Assembly (NCBI RefSeq): GCF_001482405.1
Contig: NZ_LPXO01000017.1
Span: 1 to 64,000, forward strand
Source of the DNA: Pseudoponticoccus marisrubri
GTDB lineage: Bacteria; Pseudomonadota; Alphaproteobacteria; Rhodobacterales; Rhodobacteraceae
Direction: 5' to 3'
Length of the DNA: 64,000 bases
Shown: piece by piece, positions 7,799 to 18,192 of the stretch
Layout: the number at the start of each line of letters is the position of its first letter
Position numbering within the stretch: the first letter of the stretch is position 1
Made by a program: the position numbers and the translations under genes
The notes under the pieces: model-generated
What the model was told of the DNA's origin: nothing
Seen by the model: the letters and a program-made list of their open reading frames with translations, nothing else
Databases searched by the model: none

Positions 7799-9220
7799 TC
7801 AGAAATCCCGGTTCTCGTAGGCCGCAAGGGCGCGCTTGCGGCCCTCGTCCACACCCACCACCGGCGCGGGATAGGCGTCGTCCGGCGACAGCGACCAACT
7901 CTCGGGAATGGCCTCGAAATAGGACAACGCCTCGGCGGACGGAGAACTGCGCCCCTCGGCGATCCAGCGGGTCACATAGGCGCGCTGGGGATCGAAGCGC
8001 TCGCGCTGCGTGATCGGGTTGAACACGCGGAAATAGGGCGTCGCATCGGGCCCCGATCCGGCCGACCATTGCCAGCCCATCGCGTTCGAGGCCGGGTCCC
8101 AGTCGATCAGGCAATCCTCGAACCAGTGCATACCGATCTTCCAGTGGCACATCAGGTGCTTGGTCAGGTAGCTTGCCACCACCATCCGCGCGCGGTTGTG
8201 CATCCGCCCGGTCACGTACATCTCGCGCAGGCCCGCATCGACGAAGGGCACGCCGGTGCGCCCCTGCTTCCAGGCCTTCACCTCGGCCAGGCGCTCGTCC
8301 TCGTTCCACGGGAAGGCGTCCCAGTCCTCGCGCCAGTTGTCGGTGGCCAGCCGCGGCGTGTGCCACAGCAGGTGATAGGCGAATTCGCGCCAAACCAGCT
8401 CCTTGAGGAAGGTCTCGGCCCCCGGCTTGCCATCCTCGTGCGCGCGCATGCCGGCATGCCAGCACTGCGCCGGGCTGATCTCGCCCAGGCTGAGATTCTC
8501 GCTCAGGCACGAGGTCCCGTCCTCGGCCACCCGGTCGCGCCCGTAATCGTAATCGGCCACTTTCGACGCCATGAAAGCCCCCAGCCGGCTCTGCGCCGCG
8601 CGCTCGCCCAGTTGCACGTAGGGCCGGACCACCCCCGCCCCACGGCGCATCCCCGCCCCCAGCGCCCAGTCCTCCAGCCGCTCGCTCTCGGGCCAGTTCG
8701 CCGGTGCCGGGATCCGCCCCGGCGTCGCCTCGGGCGCGGCCACGTCGCGCCCGCGCACCGCCTTCCAGAACGGGGTGTAGACCTTGTAGAACTGCCCCTG
8801 CTTGGTCTCCACCGTCCAGGGCTCGAACATCAGGTGGCCGGCAAAGCTCTGCGCGTCCACATCCCGCGCCTTCAGCGCCGCTTTGACCTCGGTGTCGCGT
8901 GCGACGCTCTCGGGATCATAGGCCCGTGACCAGTAGACCGCCCGCGCGCCCGTCTCCTCGACCAGCGCAGGCAGCATCTCAACCGCCCGGCCCGAGCGCA
9001 GGATCAGCCGTGACCCCTTCTCCTCCAACGCCGCGTCCAGCGCCTCCAGCCCCAGCCCCAGCCGCCATTGCGGCGCGGTGCCCAGCCCCTCGACCAGCGC
9101 GTCGCGCAGCACGACCGGGATCACCGGCCCGCCCGCCGCCACGGCGGCGCGCAAGGCGGCATGATCGGACAGCCGCAGGTCGCGGCGAAACCACAGCAGG
9201 ACGGGGGCGGTATCGGACAT
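7799..9220 (-). CDS. phrB: Deoxyribodipyrimidine photolyase
   Basis: A 473-residue FAD-dependent enzyme that repairs cyclobutane pyrimidine dimers with blue light. The N-terminal antenna domain begins LLWFRRDLRLSDHAALRAA. The C-terminal FAD domain has the class I photolyase blocks WNEDERLAEVKAWKQG, GVPFVDAGLREMYVTGRMHN, NRARMVVASYLTKHL and SNAMGWQWSAGSGPDATPYF. A good ribosome-binding site AAAGGAG lies 8 nt before ATG 9220. It is monocistronic or paired with tgt (61 nt downstream of the tgt start side); the palindrome array follows its stop codon. Full length, no defects seen. Confidence 0.92.
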   Translation of the reverse strand: MSDTAPVLLWFRRDLRLSDHAALRAAVAAGGPVIPVVLRDALVEGLGTAPQWRLGLGLEALDAALEEKGSRLILRSGRAVEMLPALVEETGARAVYWSRAYDPESVARDTEVKAALKARDVDAQSFAGHLMFEPWTVETKQGQFYKVYTPFWKAVRGRDVAAPEATPGRIPAPANWPESERLEDWALGAGMRRGAGVVRPYVQLGERAAQSRLGAFMASKVADYDYGRDRVAEDGTSCLSENLSLGEISPAQCWHAGMRAHEDGKPGAETFLKELVWREFAYHLLWHTPRLATDNWREDWDAFPWNEDERLAEVKAWKQGRTGVPFVDAGLREMYVTGRMHNRARMVVASYLTKHLMCHWKIGMHWFEDCLIDWDPASNAMGWQWSAGSGPDATPYFRVFNPITQRERFDPQRAYVTRWIAEGRSSPSAEALSYFEAIPESWSLSPDDAYPAPVVGVDEGRKRALAAYENRDF

Positions 9221-9280
9221 GGGGCGGGCTCCTTTCGGGTCTGGATGCAGAGCTAACCCCGCCGCGCGAAAGACAAGCCC

Positions 9281-10474
<1,194 letters not shown>

Positions 10475-10652
10475 ATGCCCGCCCGCGGCACCGACGCCCC
10501 GGCCGGCACACCCGCGCCCGGCCCGCCACGCGCACCCGCCCGAGGCGCCGGGCCGCAGGCCCGCGCGCCGAGGCCCCTGCGCCGGCCGCAGGCCGGCACA
10601 ATTCGACAGCGGCCACCTTGCCGAGGCGGCGCCGCTTCGCCACTGTCGCCCC

Positions 10653-12377
10653 ATGCGCAGGACCCCCACCTATCGCGGCGGAATCGCCGCCCTTCTGGCC
10701 CGGTACGAGGGCCGCCGCGACCCGTTCGACACCGCGCCGGGCGAAGGCCTGCCGCCCGAGGATATCGACCTTGCCGCGCTGGCCTGCAAGGCCGTGCAGG
10801 CGCCCGAGGACACGCCGTCCTTCCGATCCTCCTTCCACCGCAAGCGGGTGCAGCTGGCCACGGAACTGGCCGGCCGCTCGCAGCTCTGCCTGCTGAACGC
10901 GCTGCTCATCTCGCATTTGCGCAAGCGATCCGTGCCCGAGCACGCGCCGCGCCTGTTCCACCGGCTCTGGGCCGAGCAGTCCGACCACCTGCTCGACAGT
11001 CTTGATGCGCGCTGGCTGGTCTCCTCGGTGACCACCTTCGGCGATCACGGGCTGACCCCGGTGCAGCGTGCCACCGGGCTGGCGCTGACTGCGCTCTTCG
11101 GCACGATGAAACTCTACGAGAGCGAGCGGCTCTACTCAGGCACTCCCCCCGATCAGCCGCACGGCGCGGGCAAGCTGCGGGCCGCCCTGCCGCTCGACAT
11201 GGATGCCTATGCGCTGGCGGGCGGCGGGCTCGACGTGAACCTGATCGCCCGGCTCTGGCAGGAGGCCGCGCAGGATGCCGTGATCGCGCCGCTCGCCCAT
11301 CACCTGATCGACCTCATGATCCATGACCCGCGCACCGTGTTCAGCCGGTTCGAGACGATGCGCCGGCGCAAGGCGGAAAAGGCCGAGACCCCCGCCGCGA
11401 AATCCCATATCGCGCCGGTGCCGGTCGACCGGCTGCACCTGTCGCCGCAGACCCTGCGCTGGGGTCTGGTGGCCACGGTCAAGGCGCCGCTGGCGCAGAT
11501 CGCCCGCTTTGCCGCGCATCACCTCGACATGGGCGCGCAGGAGCTGCACCTCTATCTCGACGCGCCCGACCCCGAGGCCGAGTCCTACCTGGCACGCCAC
11601 CCGCGCATCCGCCTGACCCGCTGCGATGACGCCTACTGGCAGGCCACCGGCAAGCCGCGCCCCGACGCCCACCAGCGCCGGCAGGCGCTGAACGCCACCC
11701 GCGCGCTGGCCGCCTCGGCCGAGACGCTGGACTGGCTGGGCCATGTGGACGTGGACGAGTTCCTGATCGCCGAGGCGCCCCTGCCCGGTCTGCTGGCCCA
11801 GCTGCCGCCCGCCCATGCCGTGGCGCGTATCCCGCCCGCCGAGGCGCTGGCCCGCGAGGGCGCGACGCCGTGCCATTTCAAGCTGACCCATGCGCAGGCC
11901 GGCGTGCCCAAGGCCCGGCTGCAGGACATCTACCCGACCTTCGGGATGCATCTCTATGGCGGGTTCCTGTCGCATACCTCGGGCAAGATCCTTGTGCGGA
12001 CCGGCATCCCGGACACGCGGCTGGGCATCCACGCGCTGAAATACCGCGGCGCCGAGGCGACCAACCGCAGCAAGCTGCCCGGGGTCTACGTGGCGCATTT
12101 CCACGCCCCCGAATGGGCGCATTTCCGCGACCACCTCGCCTTCCGGCAGGATCACGGCTCCTACCGGCGGCGCGCAGACCGGCCCGAGCTGGGACAGGCC
12201 GAGCTGTTCCGCTTCCTGTCCGAGGAGGAGGGCGAGGACGGGTTGCGGCTGTTTTTCGACGAGGTCTGCGCCGACACGCCCGAGCTGCGGGCCCGGCTGG
12301 AGGCGCAGGGCATGCTGCTCACCCATCGGTTCGATTTCGACGCCACGGTGAAACGCGTCTTCGGGCGGCTGCCGTGA
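10653..12377 (+). CDS. Glycosyltransferase family 2-like protein with helical N-terminal extension
   Basis: A 574-residue cytoplasmic protein without a signal peptide. Residues 1-250 are mostly helical and unrecognised. From about 265 it has a glycosyltransferase-2-like domain (Glyco_tranf_2_4 style): WGLVATVKAPLAQIARFAAH, HLYLDAPDPEAE, and the DxD-containing HVDVDEFL with Asp366-Val-Asp368 as the likely metal/nucleotide-sugar site. The following gene is a paralogue of this C-terminal half and overlaps its stop by 4 nt (GTGA), so the two are one translationally coupled unit. Acceptor and donor sugars are unknown; surface polysaccharide assembly is only a guess. Confidence 0.72.
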   Translation: MRRTPTYRGGIAALLARYEGRRDPFDTAPGEGLPPEDIDLAALACKAVQAPEDTPSFRSSFHRKRVQLATELAGRSQLCLLNALLISHLRKRSVPEHAPRLFHRLWAEQSDHLLDSLDARWLVSSVTTFGDHGLTPVQRATGLALTALFGTMKLYESERLYSGTPPDQPHGAGKLRAALPLDMDAYALAGGGLDVNLIARLWQEAAQDAVIAPLAHHLIDLMIHDPRTVFSRFETMRRRKAEKAETPAAKSHIAPVPVDRLHLSPQTLRWGLVATVKAPLAQIARFAAHHLDMGAQELHLYLDAPDPEAESYLARHPRIRLTRCDDAYWQATGKPRPDAHQRRQALNATRALAASAETLDWLGHVDVDEFLIAEAPLPGLLAQLPPAHAVARIPPAEALAREGATPCHFKLTHAQAGVPKARLQDIYPTFGMHLYGGFLSHTSGKILVRTGIPDTRLGIHALKYRGAEATNRSKLPGVYVAHFHAPEWAHFRDHLAFRQDHGSYRRRADRPELGQAELFRFLSEEEGEDGLRLFFDEVCADTPELRARLEAQGMLLTHRFDFDATVKRVFGRLP

Positions 12378-13321
12378 CGCGCTGGGGCACGGTCACCACG
12401 GTCAAGGCGCCCCTGGGCGCGATCCTCGACTTCGCTTCCTGGCATCTCGAGCTGGGCGCCCACCGGCTCTACATTTATCTCGATGAAGAGGCGCCCGAGA
12501 CGCAGGCCGTGCTCAAGGCCCATCCCCGGATTCGCGTCATCACCACCGACGCGGCCTATTGGGCCAAGCGCAAGGGCCGGCCCGAGATGCACCAGGCCCG
12601 CCAGGGGCTGAACGCGCGCCACGCCAACAACCGCAAACCCGAAGTCGACTGGCTGGCCCATATCGACGTGGACGAGTTCCTGCTGCCCGACACCCCCGTG
12701 GCCGAGCAACTGGCCCGCCTGCCCGCCGAGGCGCTCTGCGCACGGCTGCGCCCGGTCGAGGCGCTGGCCCCCGGCGACGGGGTGGCCCCGGGCGAGACCG
12801 CCTTCAAGGCCTTTCACCTCGACCAGCGCGACCGGCAGCGCGCGGCCGAGGCCTGTTTCCCGACCTGGGGGCGCCACCTTTCGGGCGGGTTTCTCAGCCA
12901 CGTGGCCGGCAAGCTCTTCTTCCGGCCCACCAAGGGGTTGCAGATCCGCATCCACAATGTCCGGCTGGAGGGCGAGAGCAACCCGGGACAGGTCGAGCTG
13001 CCGGGCCTGCCGCTCGGCCATTTCCACGCCGCCGACTGGGCGCATTTCATCGCCGCCTACCGCTTCCGGCTGGCGCGCGGCTCCTACCGGGCCGAGCTCA
13101 AGCCGCAGGTGCGCCAGCCCGGCGCGGTCAACCTGCACGACCTGCTGCGCGGCATCGAGGCCGAAGGCGGCACGCCCGCGCTGCGCGCCTTCTTCGACGA
13201 GCTCTGCGTCGCCGACCGGGGGCTTTGCGACCGCCTGCAGAGACATGGCCTGCTGCGCCGCGTGCCGATGGACCTGCCCGCCCTGCGCGCCCGTCACTTC
13301 CCCGGCATCAATGCCGCGTGA
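12374..13321 (+). CDS. Glycosyltransferase family 2-like protein, paralogue of preceding gene
   Basis: A 315-residue protein starting at GTG 12374, which overlaps the previous stop (GTGA). The frame is open much further upstream, but that part lies inside the neighbouring gene in another frame. Start residues VTRWGTVTTVKAPLGAILDF align with the neighbour's WGLVATVKAPLAQIARF. The DxD motif is HIDVDEFLLPD (98-100 D-V-D), and both share HPRIR, AYW, RP..HQ.RQ.LNA and GGFLSH. It lacks the 250-residue N-terminal extension of its partner. The duplication and coupling suggest a heterodimer or sequential transfer (inference). Confidence 0.75.
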   Translation: MTRWGTVTTVKAPLGAILDFASWHLELGAHRLYIYLDEEAPETQAVLKAHPRIRVITTDAAYWAKRKGRPEMHQARQGLNARHANNRKPEVDWLAHIDVDEFLLPDTPVAEQLARLPAEALCARLRPVEALAPGDGVAPGETAFKAFHLDQRDRQRAAEACFPTWGRHLSGGFLSHVAGKLFFRPTKGLQIRIHNVRLEGESNPGQVELPGLPLGHFHAADWAHFIAAYRFRLARGSYRAELKPQVRQPGAVNLHDLLRGIEAEGGTPALRAFFDELCVADRGLCDRLQRHGLLRRVPMDLPALRARHFPGINAA

Positions 13322-13354
13322 CTTGCGCAGATTGTCGCCAAGACGGAAACACCC

Positions 13355-13376
13355 GGCAGGGCTTCGCCCCCCTGCC
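13355..13376 (+). terminator. Hairpin after the glycosyltransferase pair
   Basis: A 7-bp GC stem GGCAGGG / CCCTGCC with an 8-nt loop follows the stop codon by 33 nt. There is no T tract directly after it, so it is a weak terminator candidate. It is placed between this gene pair and the helicase gene, in a 195-nt gap that otherwise shows only a possible -35 TTGACC at 13390. Confidence 0.35.
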
Positions 13377-13516
13377 CCCCAGCCTTTGATTGACCTTCTG
13401 CCAACAATTGCTTAAGGGGGCTCACAGCAGGGGTGAGAACTGCCCTCACCGGCCATCCGGGCCACCCTGAGACAGACGCGCGGGCCTGGCACAGTGTCCG
13501 CATTGATCGGACCTAC

Positions 13517-14929
13517 ATGACCAAATTCGCAGATCTCAATCTGAACCCCAAGGTGCTCAAGGCCATCGAAGAGGCCGGGTACGAGACGCCCACGCCCATC
13601 CAGGCCGACGCCATCCCGCACGCGCTGGGCGGCAAGGACGTTCTGGGCATCGCCCAGACCGGCACCGGCAAGACGGCCAGCTTCACGCTGCCGATGATCA
13701 CCAAGCTGGCCCGCGGCCGCGCCCGGGCGCGCATGCCGCGCAGCCTCGTGCTCTGCCCCACGCGGGAACTGGCCGCGCAGGTGGCCGAGAATTTCGACAC
13801 CTATTCCAAGCATGTGAAGCTGACCAAGGCGCTGCTGATCGGTGGCGTGTCCTTCAAGGAACAGGACGTGCTGATCGACAAGGGCGTCGACGTGCTGATC
13901 GCCACGCCCGGCCGGCTGCTGGACCATTTCGAACGCGGCAAGCTGCTGCTGACCGGCATCGAGATCATGGTGGTGGACGAGGCCGACCGCATGCTCGACA
14001 TGGGCTTCATCCCCGATATCGAGCGGATCTTCAGCCTGACGCCCTTCACCCGGCAGACGCTGTTCTTCTCGGCCACCATGGCGCCCGAGATCGAGCGTAT
14101 CACCAACACCTTTCTCTCCGCGCCCGCGCGGATCGAGGTCGCCCGCCAGGCTACCGCCTCCGAGACGATCGAACAGGGCGCCGTGGTCTTCAAACCCTCG
14201 CGCCGCGACCGCGAGAGCACCGAGAAACGCGCCGTGCTGCGCGCGCTGATCGAGGCCGAGGGCGAGGCCTGCTCCAACGCGATCATCTTCTGCAACCGCA
14301 AGGTGGATGTGGACGTGGTGGCCAAGTCGCTGAAAAAGCACGGCTATGACGCGGCCCCGATCCATGGCGACCTCGACCAGAGCCAGCGCACCCGCACGCT
14401 GGACGGGTTCCGCGCCGGCACGATCCGCCTGCTGATCGCCTCGGACGTGGCGGCGCGCGGGCTGGACATCCCGGCTGTCAGCCACGTGTTCAATTTCGAT
14501 GTGCCCAGCCATGCCGAGGATTACGTGCACCGCATCGGACGCACCGGCCGCGCCGGCCGTTCGGGCAAGGCCTTCACAATCTGCACGCCGCGCGACGAGA
14601 AATACTTCGAATCGGTCGAGAAGCTGCTCCAGAAAGAGATCCCGCGGCTCGACAACCCCGTCGCCAAGCCGGCCCCCGCGGCCAAGGACGAGACCCCCGC
14701 GCAGGACAGCGAAACGCCGCAGCCCAAGGCCAGCGACAGTGCCGAGCCGCAGCGCGAGAAATCCCGCAGCTCCGGCAAGTCGTCGCGCGGGCGCAAATCC
14801 TTGGATCGCGGCGCGGACAAGCCGTCGCGCCGCTCGGACCGTGGCGGGCAGGACAGCAATGTCGTCGGCATGGGCGATCACATGCCCGAGTTCATCGCAC
14901 TCAGCTTCGAGGAACGCCGCGCGAGCTGA
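13517..14929 (+). CDS. rhlE: DEAD-box ATP-dependent RNA helicase (RhlE group)
   Basis: A 470-residue RNA helicase, acting in RNA unwinding, ribosome assembly or mRNA decay. Q motif TPTPIQADAIP; Walker A AQTGTGKT (46-53); PTREL; DEAD (154-157); SAT (185-187); and the C-terminal helicase block HRIGRTGRAGR. Residues about 375-470 are a basic, low-complexity Ser/Lys/Arg/Pro tail typical of RhlE-like proteins. The open frame extends 28 codons upstream of ATG 13517, but family similarity begins at MTKFADLNL. Confidence 0.92.
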   Translation: MTKFADLNLNPKVLKAIEEAGYETPTPIQADAIPHALGGKDVLGIAQTGTGKTASFTLPMITKLARGRARARMPRSLVLCPTRELAAQVAENFDTYSKHVKLTKALLIGGVSFKEQDVLIDKGVDVLIATPGRLLDHFERGKLLLTGIEIMVVDEADRMLDMGFIPDIERIFSLTPFTRQTLFFSATMAPEIERITNTFLSAPARIEVARQATASETIEQGAVVFKPSRRDRESTEKRAVLRALIEAEGEACSNAIIFCNRKVDVDVVAKSLKKHGYDAAPIHGDLDQSQRTRTLDGFRAGTIRLLIASDVAARGLDIPAVSHVFNFDVPSHAEDYVHRIGRTGRAGRSGKAFTICTPRDEKYFESVEKLLQKEIPRLDNPVAKPAPAAKDETPAQDSETPQPKASDSAEPQREKSRSSGKSSRGRKSLDRGADKPSRRSDRGGQDSNVVGMGDHMPEFIALSFEERRAS

Positions 14930-14954
14930 CCGCCCGCGCCGGACCAACGGACGT

Positions 14955-14970
14955 GGCGGCTTTCGCCGCC
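14955..14970. terminator. Hairpin between convergent rhlE and a secreted-protein gene
   Basis: GGCGGC-TTTC-GCCGCC forms a 6-bp stem with a 4-nt loop in the 48-nt space between the two convergent stops. Without a T run it can only be called a candidate bidirectional terminator. Confidence 0.35.
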
Positions 14971-14977
14971 CGCCCGG

Positions 14978-15667
14978 TCATTCGGGCTTGTCGATTTCCG
15001 CAAGCCGCTCCTCGATGATGATGGCCGAGAGCGGGGTTTCGCGGTCCGGTGCGCTGCGCGTGATGGTCTCGGCCCGGATCCACCATTCCAGCACGGGGTC
15101 GTAGAAGAACGTCATCTCGCCGCTCGACACACGATCCGACTCGACCTCTTCGAACCGGTAGGTCAGACGCCACAACTGCTCGGACTGCGCCAGCGGGTTG
15201 TCCGCGGCCACGCAACAGGATTGCTCCACGGACATCCGATACTGCGCGTTGAACCCTTCCGAGCGCCAGTCCTCGGTCCACGCGACGTGCTTGCCATCCT
15301 CTAACGGAAAGACCAGCCCGCCCTGCCTGTCGCGCACGGTGACGTCGATGGCCCCCTTCATCTCCAGAACGGCGTCGCGCGTATAAAGACGCTCGAGATC
15401 GATGTCTTCTCTCGCGGGATAGGCCACGGCTTCCGTGGCGAAGAGCCCGTCCCGCAGCCACAGCGTGCAGAAGTTGTGGCATTGTACAAAGGCGATCTGC
15501 CCCTTGGGCGCCTGCAGGATCGTGGTGTCCGAAAAACCCTCGTAAGCAGCTTCCCCCGACCGTTTCGACACCGTGTCGAAATCGAGAAACGTGCGCGGCG
15601 CGGGCTCGGCCCTTGCGCCCATGGCCGTGACGACCGTAAGCGCAAGGATAGTGGCTTGAAATCTCAT
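14978..15667 (-). CDS. Secreted protein of unknown function
   Basis: A 229-residue protein beginning MRFQATILALTVVTAMGARAE, a clear Sec signal peptide with cleavage expected after ARA. The mature part is acidic and aromatic-rich with several cysteines (QCHNFC, QSCCVAA), which could form disulfides in the periplasm. I do not recognise a family. The frame is open 16 codons upstream, but the start chosen gives the signal peptide. It lies 70 nt downstream of rnj and is probably separate from, or a loose tail of, that operon. Confidence 0.6.
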   Translation of the reverse strand: MRFQATILALTVVTAMGARAEPAPRTFLDFDTVSKRSGEAAYEGFSDTTILQAPKGQIAFVQCHNFCTLWLRDGLFATEAVAYPAREDIDLERLYTRDAVLEMKGAIDVTVRDRQGGLVFPLEDGKHVAWTEDWRSEGFNAQYRMSVEQSCCVAADNPLAQSEQLWRLTYRFEEVESDRVSSGEMTFFYDPVLEWWIRAETITRSAPDRETPLSAIIIEERLAEIDKPE

Positions 15668-15737
15668 GAAGAACTCCGGAACAGATACGCCACCACCCTG
15701 CCCCGAAAGCCCCAACCCCGCAACCCGCGGCGGGGGG

Positions 15738-17405
15738 TCAGCTCAGGCGGCTGACCACCACCGTGACTTCGGGCTTCTTGCCGATCTCGTTCTGGCAGGT
15801 CTGGCGGGCGACGCGCTTGAGGCCTTCTTCCAGCTTGTCGTCATCGCTCAGCGTCTTGCCGCCGGCGCGGCCCATGAACTGGGCGAGGTCCTCTTCCAGC
15901 ACATCCACCAGCGGCGCGTGGCTGCGGCCGGTCTCGGCCAGGCCCATCAGGTCGCACCAGGGTTCGCCCAGCGGCTCGTCATCCTCGTCGAGGATCACCG
16001 TCACGACGACATGGCCATTCAGCGCCATGCGGATCCGGTCGCGCACGATGCCGTCCATCGCGCCGATCTGGACCGAGCCGTCCAGGTAGGTGCGCCCGGT
16101 GTCGATATACTCGACCACGCGCGGCTCGTTCCCGGTCAGCTCGATCATCATGCCGTTCACCGCCAGCATGCCCTTGCGCCCCGCAGCGCTGGCCACGCGG
16201 GCATGTTCGCGCAGGTGGCGATGCTCGCCATGCATGGGCAGCACGATCTGCGGATCGACCAGCTTGTGCACGGTCTCCAGGTCGGGGCGGTTGGCATGGC
16301 CCGAGACGTGGAAATCGCCCATGCTGTCATCGACCACGTCCACCCCCTGCTCCGAGAACTGGTTCATGATCCGGATCACGCCGCGCTCATTGCCCGGGAT
16401 GGTCTTGGAGGAGAACAGGAACAGGTCGCCCTCCTTCAGCTCGATCCCGTGATACTTGCCGCGCGCCAGCTGCGCGCTGGCCGCGCGTCGCTCGCCCTGC
16501 GAGCCGGTGACCAGCAGCATCAGGTTCTCGCGCGGGATCGAGGCCGCGTCCTCGGGGCTGACCACCGAGGGGAAATCCGACAGCACGCCAGTCTCGACCG
16601 CCGCCTCGATCATCCGACGCATGGCGCGCCCCATCAGGCAGATCGAACGCCCGGCGCGCACGCCGGCCTCGGCCAGCGTCTTCACCCGCGCCACGTTCGA
16701 GGCAAAGGTCGTGGCCACCACCATCTGCCGCGCCTCGGCGATCAGCTTCTCGACCGCCGGGCCGACCACGGTCTCGGACCGGCCCGGATGGCGCGAGAAG
16801 ACATTGGTCGAATCGCAGACCAGCGCCAGCACGCCCGGCGCGGCCACCTCTTCCCAGAGCGCGGGATCCCACGGCTCGCCCACCAGCGGCGTCGGGTCCA
16901 GCTTGAAATCGCCCGTGTGGATCACCCGTCCCGCCGGCGTGTCGATCACCAGCCCGCTGCTTTCGGGGATCGAATGCGAGATCGGCAGGAACCCGACCGT
17001 GAAGGGGCCGTAGCTCACCGTCTCGGGCCATTTCGAGGCGGTGCGCACCGCCTTGCCCTCCACCCCGTACTCGGCCAGCTTGCCGCGCGCGATATTCGCC
17101 GTGAAGGCCCGCGCCACGATCGGCGCGCCCAGCGTCTCGAAGGTGTGGCCCACCGCGCCAACGTGGTCCTCGTGGGCATGGGTGATGAAGATCGCCTCGA
17201 TCCGGTGGCGGTTCTCCTTCAGCCAGGTGATGTCGGGCAGGATCAGGTCCACGCCCGGCGTGCCGTCCATGTCCGGAAAGGTCACGCCCATGTCGACCAC
17301 GATCAGCCGCTCCTCGCCCGGCTTGCCATAGCCGTAGACGTAACAATTCATGCCGATCTCGCCGGCGCCCCCCAGTGGAAGGTAGATGAGGCGTTCACCG
17401 CTCAT
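15738..17405 (-). CDS. rnj: Ribonuclease J
   Basis: A 555-residue metallo-beta-lactamase/beta-CASP nuclease with 5'-3' exonuclease and endonuclease activity in rRNA maturation and mRNA decay. Zinc motif HAHEDH (76-81) in ITHAHEDHVGAVGHTFETLG; later DFKLDPTP, VCDSTNVFSRHPGRSE, TFASNVARVKT and HVSGHA. Length matches alphaproteobacterial RNase J. It overlaps coaX by 4 nt (ATGA), so birA-coaX-rnj form a coupled group downstream of nuoN, an order common in alphaproteobacteria. Confidence 0.93.
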   Translation of the reverse strand: MSGERLIYLPLGGAGEIGMNCYVYGYGKPGEERLIVVDMGVTFPDMDGTPGVDLILPDITWLKENRHRIEAIFITHAHEDHVGAVGHTFETLGAPIVARAFTANIARGKLAEYGVEGKAVRTASKWPETVSYGPFTVGFLPISHSIPESSGLVIDTPAGRVIHTGDFKLDPTPLVGEPWDPALWEEVAAPGVLALVCDSTNVFSRHPGRSETVVGPAVEKLIAEARQMVVATTFASNVARVKTLAEAGVRAGRSICLMGRAMRRMIEAAVETGVLSDFPSVVSPEDAASIPRENLMLLVTGSQGERRAASAQLARGKYHGIELKEGDLFLFSSKTIPGNERGVIRIMNQFSEQGVDVVDDSMGDFHVSGHANRPDLETVHKLVDPQIVLPMHGEHRHLREHARVASAAGRKGMLAVNGMMIELTGNEPRVVEYIDTGRTYLDGSVQIGAMDGIVRDRIRMALNGHVVVTVILDEDDEPLGEPWCDLMGLAETGRSHAPLVDVLEEDLAQFMGRAGGKTLSDDDKLEEGLKRVARQTCQNEIGKKPEVTVVVSRLS

Positions 17406-18178
17406 GTTGTCCTGCCCGTGTTGTATGCGTGGATGACCGTCAGCCCGTGCATGGTAAGGTCATCCTCGTATTCGTCAAAAAGATCTGCCGATTGCTGGAA
17501 GAGCGGGGCCAGCCCCCCGGTCGAGACGATCTTCATCGGTCGCTCGCGCTCGGCCTTGATGCGCGTGCAGATCTCGCGCACCAGACCGACATAGCCCCAG
17601 AACACACCCGACTGCATGCAGGCCACCGTGTTGGTGCCCACCACGCGCTGCGGGCGCGAGATGTCCACATGCGGCAGCGCCGCCGCCGCCTGGTGCAGCG
17701 CCTCGAGGCTGAGATTCACCCCCGGCGAGATCACCCCACCCACATAAGCCCCGTCCGCATCCACCACGTCAAAGGTCGTGGCCGTGCCGAAATCGACCAC
17801 GATCAGGTCGCCGCCATAGAGGTCATAGCCCGCCACCGTGTTGACCAGCCGGTCCGGCCCCACCGCGGTGCCCGCATCCACGCGCACATCCACCGGCAGC
17901 GCGCAATCCGGCCGCCCCACCACCCAGGGCCGCGTGTTGAAATAGCGGTCCGACAGGACGCGCAGGTTGAACACCACGCGCGGCACGGTCGAGGAGACGA
18001 TCACGTCGGTGATCTCGGCCTCGATCTTCTGGAATTCCATCAGGGTCGACAGCCAGACGTAATACTGGTCGGCGGTGCGCTGATGCTCGGTCGAGGTGCG
18101 CCAGGTGGCGATGAATTTCGTCCCGTCCCAGATCGAGAAGACCGTGTTGGTGTTGCCGCAATCGATGGCCAGCAGCAT
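17402..18178 (-). CDS. coaX: Type III pantothenate kinase
   Basis: A 258-residue ASKHA-fold kinase catalysing the first step of coenzyme A synthesis (pantothenate to 4'-phosphopantothenate). The phosphate-1 motif is DCGNTNTVFSIWDG at 6-19; RTSTEHQRTADQY and GPDRLVNTVAGYD follow, and the catalytic region is VVDFGTATTFDVVDADG. GGVISPGVNLSLEAL is also present. It starts 14 nt after birA ends and overlaps rnj by 4 nt. Confidence 0.94.
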   Translation of the reverse strand: MLLAIDCGNTNTVFSIWDGTKFIATWRTSTEHQRTADQYYVWLSTLMEFQKIEAEITDVIVSSTVPRVVFNLRVLSDRYFNTRPWVVGRPDCALPVDVRVDAGTAVGPDRLVNTVAGYDLYGGDLIVVDFGTATTFDVVDADGAYVGGVISPGVNLSLEALHQAAAALPHVDISRPQRVVGTNTVACMQSGVFWGYVGLVREICTRIKAERERPMKIVSTGGLAPLFQQSADLFDEYEDDLTMHGLTVIHAYNTGRTT

Positions 18179-18192
18179 GGGCGCCCTCCCTG

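Noticed and set aside
13385-13420. Sigma-70 promoter for rhlE
   Set aside because: TTGACC at 13390 has only TAAGGG at 17-nt spacing as a -10, which is too poor to list as a promoter.
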